From positions 1 to 64,000 of the forward strand of contig JAGVRJ010000003.1 in the NCBI GenBank assembly GCA_019059635.1: DNA of 64,000 nucleotides, given 5' to 3'. The first letter of the stretch is position 1, and the number at the start of each line of letters is the position of its first letter. Shown piece by piece: positions 56,402 through 64,000 of the stretch. The DNA comes from Proales similis. Taxonomy: Eukaryota > Rotifera > Eurotatoria > Ploima > Proalidae. The notes beneath the pieces were generated by a model. It ran no database searches. It had not been told where the DNA came from and saw only the letters and a list, made by a program, of their open reading frames with translations. The position numbers were made by a program, and so were the translations under genes.

Positions 56402-58678
56402 CTAACGAATATAATTCTCCTGTGGAATATTGTGAAACATGTGAATTGTTAAAAAAAGTAAAATACGAAGCGTTGAAGGAACAAGATGGATTTGAGTGTT
56501 GGTAGTTGCTTTAGGAAAATAGTAACTCAGCAGTGGGTTGTCTTTAGTCTGCAAAGAAACTGGCGCATTTGATTCGAATCGAGCAGAAAAGCTCTGGATA
56601 AACGTCTGATTGCTGCATTGCTTACTCAATTGCCTTTGAGAGCAGGCGTTGCGAATGCGATCGAATTCGATACCCGAGCAGATTTCCACCGGCAACAGTT
56701 GACATTCGGTTCCCTCGTATTTAATCGCATATGGATGATTGTAGACGATGTAGAAAAAGGCGCACTCGTCACTGCAATTCAACGGGTTATGCAGAATCTG
56801 AACGAATCGCATGCTGACAAAGTCGTAGAAAAATGCACATGGGTTGACATATCGGATCTTGTTGTAATTTAATTGAAGTTGTTTTATTGAGGTTTGGATA
56901 CCGTAGAAAGAGCATTCGTGAATAGCGCTTATTTCATTCGATGACAGATCAAGTGATTTGACTGAGGACAGCTCACTGAACTGGGAGGGCTCATCCAGAC
57001 GAATGCGATTGTTTGAAAGTTTCAAATATCTAAGTGAAGAGAAATTTCTGTTTCGGATGAATCCAATGTCTTCCAGTTGATTTAGGCTCAAATCGAGGGA
57101 AATCAAGTGTTTGATTCCTTGAAACGCTCGCGGACTCACACGTTGAATTTGATTGTTACTAAGCAATAGATATCGCAGATTTGTCAAGTAGACAAACGAA
57201 GATGCATTCAAAGATTTAAGCTGATTATTGCTCAAATCAAGCTTTTCAACGAGGCCAGGTCCGATCAACGCTCTCTTGTCGATGTGGAAGGCACATGGGC
57301 TGATTAATTCAATTCTATTATAGGCCAAACTCAACTCGAGCAAGTTGTACATGAAACCAAATGAGTAATTGCCAACTACTTTGATTTGATTTCCGTCTAT
57401 TTTTAGATACTTGATGGAAATAGCGTACTCGAGACTGGCGCTCGGAATTTCATTCAGTCTATTGTAGCTTAAATCAAAGTATTCGAGCATTGTGGCCGCT
57501 TCAATCAGCTGAGAAGGCAGATATTCAATTTGATTTTGACTTAAATCAAGAACTTGAAGATGTGTGAGATGACTCAGAGCATCGCTTGCTATATTTTTGA
57601 TTCTATTCGAATTCAAGCTGAGTCGTCGCAGATGAAACATGTGACTGAATTCTTGTTTTTGAAGAGTCTTGATGTGATTGTTGCTCAAGTCAAGCGATTG
57701 CAAGCGTTCAAAATGAATTTGCTCAAGGTAAGAAAAAGGCGATTGGTCCAGTTGATTGAATGAGAGATCAAGGCTGATCAGAGCTGATTTGAAAACACGC
57801 GCACCTGATTTGCGTCTTAGTAAATCTCTTCGAGCACACGAGCGATTTGATTTCTGATCCAGAAAATCCACATCAAATGTTGTCAATTCATTTTTACTGA
57901 GATCAAGCTCACTGAGATAGATCAAAAACGTAATATCAACTTTTTTTATTCGATTGCTACTCGCATTGAGAGATCCTAGTCCGAGCGAGCAAATATCCAG
58001 TTCAATGCCATTCAGGCTTGAGAGTAAGTTTCTGGCCAAATTGAGTGAGCCGAGTTGCAAGTCGAATGAAACATGCGGTTCAATTCTTATATCTTGTATT
58101 CTGTTTGCCTCAAGATTCATTTCTCGCACGGTCAAGAGAACCTTCTCAAAGCCGTAAATGCCAGCTTTGGTGAGATGTATTTTTTGAATAATCGCCGATG
58201 ATGTGTAATTTGTTGGCTGGTTCGTGAAGCATTCGAAACTCCCGACACTGCTCAAGTCAAGGCGATCTATCGAACCAGCTACAAATAAAGGAGACAGATT
58301 TTGATAATTAATTTGAGTAAAGTTGTGGCATCGTAAGTCAAAACTCCAGTCGAAATCCGCCTTAAAATTAGGATCAAGTTGTGGTATTTGGTGCGGACGA
58401 TTTAGCTGCTCGCATCGTACTGTAGCAGAGTTGGTATCGCAGCGGCATCCAGTTTGCTTGCTGCTACTCATAAAAGGTAGAGGACATGAATGGCTTAACT
58501 GATCTTTGGGGCCTTCATCAGACTGTGGTGCTAAATCACATACTGGCACATAAGGCATGGTAGGAAGAATACGATCCAAATCATAACTACGACTTGGTGG
58601 GCCGAATTGCTGCGCGGGTCTTTGAGTCACCGCGGACAAAGATTGTACCAGATAGAGAAAGAGGAGCAAATTAGTCAT
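56402..58678 (-). CDS. Secreted or membrane-anchored leucine-rich-repeat protein (chaoptin-like, intronless)
   Basis: One frame of 758 residues. It starts with a signal peptide (MTNLLLFLYLVQSLSA). A Cys-rich N-cap (about 45-115, with GCRCD and CEQLNRP) is followed by about twenty LRRs (for example LRRLSLNSNRIKNIA, LQVLDLSQNQIEYLP, LRYLLLSNNQIQRVS, LRYLKLSNNRIRLDE). A C-cap follows (NPLNCSDECAFFY ... ECQLLP ... CSG). The final 30 residues contain a hydrophobic stretch (LRILLFLTIHMF), which would suit a GPI-anchor signal, as in chaoptin, better than a normal TM with a tail. Likely role is cell adhesion or receptor; the ligand is unknown. No TIR or kinase domain is present. Confidence 0.85.
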   Translation of the reverse strand: MTNLLLFLYLVQSLSAVTQRPAQQFGPPSRSYDLDRILPTMPYVPVCDLAPQSDEGPKDQLSHSCPLPFMSSSKQTGCRCDTNSATVRCEQLNRPHQIPQLDPNFKADFDWSFDLRCHNFTQINYQNLSPLFVAGSIDRLDLSSVGSFECFTNQPTNYTSSAIIQKIHLTKAGIYGFEKVLLTVREMNLEANRIQDIRIEPHVSFDLQLGSLNLARNLLSSLNGIELDICSLGLGSLNASSNRIKKVDITFLIYLSELDLSKNELTTFDVDFLDQKSNRSCARRDLLRRKSGARVFKSALISLDLSFNQLDQSPFSYLEQIHFERLQSLDLSNNHIKTLQKQEFSHMFHLRRLSLNSNRIKNIASDALSHLTHLQVLDLSQNQIEYLPSQLIEAATMLEYFDLSYNRLNEIPSASLEYAISIKYLKIDGNQIKVVGNYSFGFMYNLLELSLAYNRIELISPCAFHIDKRALIGPGLVEKLDLSNNQLKSLNASSFVYLTNLRYLLLSNNQIQRVSPRAFQGIKHLISLDLSLNQLEDIGFIRNRNFSSLRYLKLSNNRIRLDEPSQFSELSSVKSLDLSSNEISAIHECSFYGIQTSIKQLQLNYNKIRYVNPCAFFYDFVSMRFVQILHNPLNCSDECAFFYIVYNHPYAIKYEGTECQLLPVEICSGIEFDRIRNACSQRQLSKQCSNQTFIQSFSARFESNAPVSLQTKDNPLLSYYFPKATTNTQIHLVPSTLRILLFLTIHMFHNIPQENYIR

Positions 58679-59379
58679 CGCACAAAATGTCCATCTCTAG
58701 TCTTATCCGGCCGATTTATAACAGATTTCGCTTGATGCAGTGATTCATCTTATTTAAATTGGTCGGAAGGAGATTCGGCGCATCACGCTCAGACTTTATT
58801 AATTGGCGTTTCATTACGTAATTCGAATTGCGCGCTCTCAAACGCCGGCCAGAGCGGCGAATGCTTTGCATAAATGCGCATTTGGCGTCAGATTTCATCA
58901 AATGAGCTCGATTTTGGCACTGATGAACTAAGAAGGCCCTAATTCGGCATCTTAAATGCATTCTGCTCGGCCTTAGTCTGAAATAAAAGCTCTTTTCATT
59001 ACAAATCATATGCATGCTTGTAATAAATCATCTTTACTGTGTTGTGATTAACAGCCGGTATGATTGAATAAATGTTGATCTCTCAATTTGTAGAATCTCG
59101 TTTCATCTTAAATTCTGGCATGTAAATTAAAAAATAGGGGGGGGGGGGGAATTAATTTGAGCTAGTTATTTATTGGACGTTGAACAGAAATGATTTTGTT
59201 TCAAAGTTGCAGTCAAATTATGGGCCTAGTAATAATAAAAAGAGCAACTTTTAGTCCGCTCGTTTCCATAGTTACTGCAATAATTCAACGAAAGAAAAAG
59301 AGTCGCTTTTGCTTGGGTTTAAAGATTTGAGGCAGGCGATCAGGAAGACAGGAGAGAATAAACACTAATCTAGAGGGTG
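58679..59379. other. 701-bp divergent intergenic region with a poly-G tract
   Basis: Between divergent LRR and C2orf81-like genes. It contains a run of about 13 G near 59137-59149 and a minus-strand frame (58716-59015) rich in Arg with no known relative. The promoters of both genes are expected here. Confidence 0.5.
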
Positions 59380-61331
59380 ATGAGCAAGCAATCGAATCGA
59401 CCGGCTAGAGGTCGAACTTCTCGCGACCAAAGGCAAAAGTCAAGTACAAACGAGAAGCAGCAGGCTACACTGTTTGAAATCGTGCCCGGCAAGTTCAATG
59501 AAAACGATTGGTAAGTTAAAAAAGGGTAAAATTTTTCGATTCATTTAATCAATCGGAAATGAAGGAATAACATGCTGGAAGCAGACGACTCTCAAGAGTT
59601 TGTCTTTGAACTTGTCGACGAGCTTTTAGACAAGGTTATGAGTAGGATCTATAAGAGTTACCTTGAAAAGCAGAAAATCCCATACACAATCAGCGAGGCG
59701 AGGAAGGCAATCCTGCATCTCATAAATGTGAGTCAATTTTCCTTGTAGAACATTTGGCTCGTCGCTAAATGACGTTTTTCGCATCAGTGGCAGTTTTTGT
59801 CGCGAGACGAATGTACTCATCAAGACCTCGAATGGATTGAAGATGAAGGTGAAAAATTGACGCATATTTCTCTAATTCCAACCCAAAAATAAACAATTCA
59901 ACCAGAGCCGGACACTTGCGAGATTGACAATTGGGCTAAAGGATTCATGCCTAGTGAAAATGTTGACGTTGGACGCGAAAACGAAGAACATGAGGAGGAA
60001 CTTCCCGAGTCCACTCATCAAGATTCGAACCTTGAGTTTTTAGCTGAGCTCAATAGAATCATAGACGAGCCTCAGAGACTTGAAAAGGAGTCGTCTCGGA
60101 AAAAGCCTATTCCAATTGAAGGCGAAAGTGTTAAAAAAACAAGAAAAGCTGCAGAAAAAAAGAATGTGATCAAAGCAAAAGCTGCACCAGCTATAGCTCT
60201 AAAATCGCTGGTTGAACTCAACGCATTTTCGGATGATGACAATATTGATGAGCTTGATACTGATACAGTTCTGCCTTTACGGCGTGGAAAAATGCGACTC
60301 CCTAAAATAAAGCCTTCTGAGGAGTCTATTTCAAAAGCGCCGCTCGCTTGCCAATCCATCCTCAAAGTAAATAGAGTTTACTGATCGGCTTAATTTCTCA
60401 ATTAACCTCGAATCGATTAGACCCTTATGAATCGACCGACACCAGTTCGTGAGATAGAACTGGACGACGCTGGAAATGTGGTCACTATGCACAAAATAGA
60501 CTTTGATAAAATGCCTTCAAGCAGGTTGTTGAATCTTTTAAAGTGCTAATCATGAAAGCAAGTTCTGATTCTTTACAGTATAAGAGCTCGTTTTACGGTC
60601 GTTGAGGCTCCAAAAACAAATGTAGATTTGGGAAGTAAGAAGAGCAGTTCAAGTGCTGGGGAGAGTTTGAAAAAAAGCTCAACTAATCCAAATAGTGAAC
60701 GTGAGTACATTTTTTGTTTCCATAAAAGAAATTCAAGATAAAGAATAGACAAGAGAATATTATTTAATCCAATCTTTGAAATAATTAAAGAATGGACAGC
60801 CAAGCCTCATCGGCTTCGCAAGTCGCCACCTGCCTCGCCTAAAAGTATTAAAAAATACTGAATATACTAAATTAGATGTGCCTCTTTAACCCTGAGCAAG
60901 CCCACCCTGCACTTGTTGAATTTACACCAAATGCAACGATAGACGCTTTAAGATCTCGCTTGAAAGCGCCATGTTTCTAAAAACTTTTTTCTAACTTTAA
61001 AGGGAAACGACAAGGAATAGTTGAAGAGGAAAACGAAGTTTTGCTGGATCCAGCTCCAGGCGTAGTGTTTACCATGCTGAATGCAACCCGCAGTGGCCCT
61101 AAAAAGGTTTTCTTGGACTCTTCGATCACCTCTTTAATCATTTAATGCAAACTGTCTACAAAGACAAGCGTTACAAGTCGTCAACAAGCAATATTGGATC
61201 GATCCGAACCTCTTCTGCGTCCTGTTACGCCCGTCAAAACTCGCGAGCAGCTCTTCATGAGCGATCAAATGGTGTCAAAATTTCCTAATCAAAGTGTAAC
61301 CAGCATCCGACTGCGACCGATTAACTCTTGA
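59380..61331 (+). CDS. C2orf81: C2orf81-like protein
   Basis: Multi-exon gene. Exon 1 is 59380-59510 (MSKQSNRPARGRTSRDQRQK ... FEIVPGKFNENDW); exon 2 begins near 59567 (NNMLEADDSQEFVFELVDEL, KVMSRIYKSYLEKQKIPYTI, EARKAILHLIN); exon 3 has WQFLSRDE; then EPDTCEIDNWAKGFMPS. These match human C2orf81 blocks such as 'DIVPGRLSEAEW', 'IPFTISQAREAML' and 'WRFLARDE'. The middle is charged and low in complexity. It ends near RLRPINS at 61331. Function is unknown; the vertebrate gene is testis- and cilia-associated by expression. About nine exons; the last five borders are approximate. Confidence 0.8.
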
Positions 61332-61734
61332 TACCTTTCAATTATTTTCTTTTCTCGTTCAATAATAAGTTTATGCTTTGTTTTGCACTCTCTTCATTTC
61401 TATATTTGAACGAAATCAAACAAGAAATACAATAAGAACTAAGAGCAAAAGTTGAGTGCGATTTTGATTGTGGAGAAGGTCGACATATCGAAAATACATA
61501 GGCCTTGTTTGCTTAAAAAAGCGTGGTTGAATTCCGTTCTTAATTAATAAAGGGAGAGCATGCGGGAGAGCAGGCGAGCTATCTGAACCGAAAAAACTAT
61601 GCGGTAGTCATGGATACGACTTGCTGAGTGGACCCGAAATCGCCAGCAGTTGAGCTAATTTTGAGCTTTTCGTATGGACATTCAAGTATCGACAAGCATT
61701 CAAAAAAAAGGAAACCAGGTTCATCGAGAAGAAT
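61332..61734. other. Intergenic C2orf81-like to CEP112
   Basis: 403 bp with AATAAT/AATAAG-type sequence near 61350-61440 and the CEP112 5' flank. Nothing else was recognised. Confidence 0.45.
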
Positions 61735-64000
61735 ATGTCTTATTCGGATATGAGTTCCACACGGGCGGACGAAATCGCTCGTGATCGAATTAATCGTCAA
61801 CTGGATCTTGAATTTGATCAACATTTGGCTGGCATGAAGAAATATGTAATCGAGTTGAGAGATCCAAGATGTGAGTAACAGATCATGGGATTGTATTACG
61901 ACTACTCTGACATTGGCTCTTACATTTAATAGCAAAGCAGATGTGTGCGTTATGGATTAAGCGGTTATGTGAAATAACCGACCCGGAAGATCTGGCTGCA
62001 AAGCGAACCAGAAACACTTACAGCGGCAAACTTCTTGCAGTGCTCGAATCATATCGGCCTCTAGAATATCCTTTTAGTGAACCGCCAAACCTCAGCTTTG
62101 CCAAGGTCTGGAATACTCGTGTTACTTCCTAAATTCACGAAATTGAGTCTTATTTGGAGTAGAAAGCGAATAATGAGTCAAGTCGGGAGGCCTGGTTCGA
62201 GAGCGATCAGTTCTTTTCAGAATTAGAATTTAATCCGTTCAAAGCTAAATCTGGCGCCTTTATTGAAGATGAGAGAAGTCGAGTTTATTTCCTTCAAAAT
62301 GTGAGTTAAAATGTATCGATTTTTATAAATTAGTCATTTAGAAACAATTTGTCTTTTGGTGTTTTAAAGCTTGAGAATCAAGTGAGAAATCTTGAAAATC
62401 GATTCAGAGAAGAAAAGATGGTTATCCAGCAGAAGCATGATCAGGAAATTCAGTTGGTAAGGTTTTTGCGAGGTCATGCGTGGTTTCTTTTATCTAGGCC
62501 TTTTAGATCCTGGAGCGTAAAAATGTCGAGGTCGAAGAGCTGCGTAAAAGTCTTGGTCAAAAAAAAGTGGAACTAGAAGAACAGCAAAAAGTTTTGGATC
62601 GGAAGAGTAAGACAAAAATGATCCAAGAATTGCTAGAAAAAACATTTGAATTGATCCAAAAAGTGCAACAAATGCACTTGGAGCGAGCGCGTATTGAAGA
62701 AATGTATGAAAGACAGCTTAAAGATCTGCGGAGACAATCGCAAGAAAACTTTGAACGCAAGCAAAGCGAAAGCGAGAAAAAGGTTTGCCACGAACATATA
62801 AATGCCACCTCTATGAGTTGAAGGCTAATACGAAAAAAAGCTGAGGGAGCTGATCGAATGCTATGAAAATGAAAAATTCCAGCTCAAGCAGCAGCATACG
62901 CGTTCATTCCAAGACCTCGTGGAAGAAACGAATGCCAAACTACGCAAAGTCGAATCAGATTGTAACCAGCAGCAGGAAGTCACTGTAACTGGTGTTTCAT
63001 TTTGAATCACTTTTTGTACAAATAACTCAACTGAAATGTATTAAGGAAAAAGTTATTTCCGAGCTGGAGCACAGGAGCCAAATGTTGAGAGAAGAGATTG
63101 AGAAGAGCACACATTTGGTCAAGAGTCTAGAGATTGAAAAAAAGAGCAAGGACGAAGAGATTGAAGACTTAAAGAGAACTATCGAAAGTCTCAAATTCAA
63201 GTAGCCTAATTCTCATCACCGACTTATAATACTCGGCTAAGAAACAAATTATTAGACACGCGGAAATGGGAGCAGAGAACGAGAGGCTAAGGCAACGATA
63301 TGAGCAAGAATTCGCAGAAATAAATGCCAAAATCGACTCAATGCTTGACTGTAATCACGAGGAACTAAATGGTGCCATGGAAAAAGTAAATAAGATCAGG
63401 GACTAGATAAGAATTTGAATAAACCCGTTGCAAAAACAAAAGATCGAAAGACTAAAGCAGGAGATTGGAAAAATGAAAGTTTCGTATGAGAAAAAGCTTG
63501 AACGAGCCAACTCTGCAATCAGGTAATAAATTTAAAAATCAGTCTGCCATTCAGCTTCTAATTTTGCCAAGGGAGAAAGAAAGCGCGATCGCCCAATCAG
63601 CTAGTTTACTGAAACAGCAGAAATCCCAAGTAAGAATTTGCAGGATAGTAGGCGATGCTTTCCGGCGTTCAATAAAAAATTCCGATCAAGGCCACCAAGG
63701 CTCTGGAAGAGCTCAAAACTGAAATAGAAGCCAATTCAAGTCGTTTATTTGACGAGATGAAAAAACAGGTCAGTCTATACTGAATCTTTTCTGAATCAAA
63801 AAAAGAATTGAATTGATCGGAATGTGAAGATGGCGCAAGTAGAGTCTGATCTAAGCGATGCACGCAAATCAAACGAATCAATCAGTAAAGACTGTGAGCA
63901 ACGAATCTCGGAATTGAAAAACCATCACTGCAATGAGGTGAATGAATTAGAGACGAGTTTGAATTTCGCTTTGAATTAATTTCTATTCTTGAATGAAGAT
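61735..64000 (+). CDS. CEP112: Centrosomal protein CEP112 (CCDC46), 5' part only
   Basis: The ATG at 61735 opens MSYSDMSSTRADEIARDRIN, then LDLEFDQHLAGMKKYVIEL. Exon 2 (about 61934-62106) reads KQMCALWIKRLCEITDPED ... NTYSGKLLAVLESYRPLEYPF. These match the conserved CEP112 N-terminus ('RCALWIRKLCEP', 'NRNLYAKLLLHML'). From about 62370 onward the exons encode continuous coiled coil (LENQVRNLENRFREEKM, HLERARIEEMYERQLKD, ISELEHRSQMLREEIEK). The gene runs off the right edge. CEP112 is a centrosomal protein; human variants are linked to sperm defects. At least ten short exons with introns of about 45-60 nt are present. Confidence 0.85.

Noticed and set aside
1-64000. CRISPR arrays, bacterial operon signals, integrated viruses or transposases
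   Set aside because: None seen; no reverse transcriptase, transposase, integrase or capsid-like frame was recognised, and the gene structures are eukaryotic throughout.

Overview
The window is the left end of a eukaryotic chromosome, almost certainly from a small-genome ciliated animal. Bases 1-1140 are a telomere-like array of short, irregular CCTAAA/CCCTAAA-type units. About 2.5 kb of subtelomeric repeats follow. From about 4.1 kb to the right edge there are 29 protein-coding genes packed closely together. Animal origin is shown by Axin (RGS plus DIX), KEAP1, SSBP/SSDP, a Shaw-type K+ channel, a DEG/ENaC channel and the phosphorylase kinase alpha subunit. A motile cilium or flagellated sperm is suggested by SPATA1, LRGUK, STPG1, SSX2IP, a C2orf81 homologue and CEP112. 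Nearly all introns I could place by protein homology are 42-85 nt with GT-AG borders. Intergenic gaps are mostly 250-700 bp. I cannot name the species; a miniature annelid or another reduced spiralian would fit, but that is inference.

Layout: telomere (1-1140); subtelomeric block with a ~172-bp tandem repeat and tRNA-tail-like dispersed elements (1141-3620); SPATA1-like (-); a 2.1 kb gap; PKA catalytic subunit (+); KEAP1 (-); SSBP/SSDP (+); a PTB-domain protein (-); then a run of + genes: BTF3/NAC-beta, SGT co-chaperone, DNLZ, COA3, EMC3, IDH3A, GEMIN2. Next come LRGUK (-), UBE2N (+), a Kv3/Shaw-like channel (-), a DUF4743-type Nudix hydrolase (-), PHKA (-), Axin copy A (+, intronless), PLEKHF (+), SSX2IP/ADIP (-), STPG1 (+), OXCT1 (+), TECR (+), Axin copy B (-), a DEG/ENaC channel (+), EDC3 (+), a secreted/anchored LRR protein (-), a C2orf81-like protein (+) and the 5' part of CEP112 (+, cut by the window).

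Functional themes: mitochondrial metabolism and biogenesis (DNLZ, COA3, IDH3A, OXCT1), protein folding and membrane insertion (BTF3, SGT, EMC3), Wnt signalling (two Axins; SSBP in the LDB1/Chip complex), kinase and energy signalling (PKA and its substrate phosphorylase kinase), RNA metabolism (GEMIN2, EDC3), and the cilium/centrosome set.

The points most worth a second look are the sequence-heterogeneous telomere, the subtelomeric elements with a Pol III B-box and T-run, DNLZ and COA3 separated by five bases, a Kv channel with a charge-depleted S4, an intronless Axin copy about 10 kb from an intron-containing Axin, and LRGUK with a broken P-loop. Exon borders given below were worked out by hand from reading-frame continuity and remembered family sequences, so individual borders may be off by a few bases.
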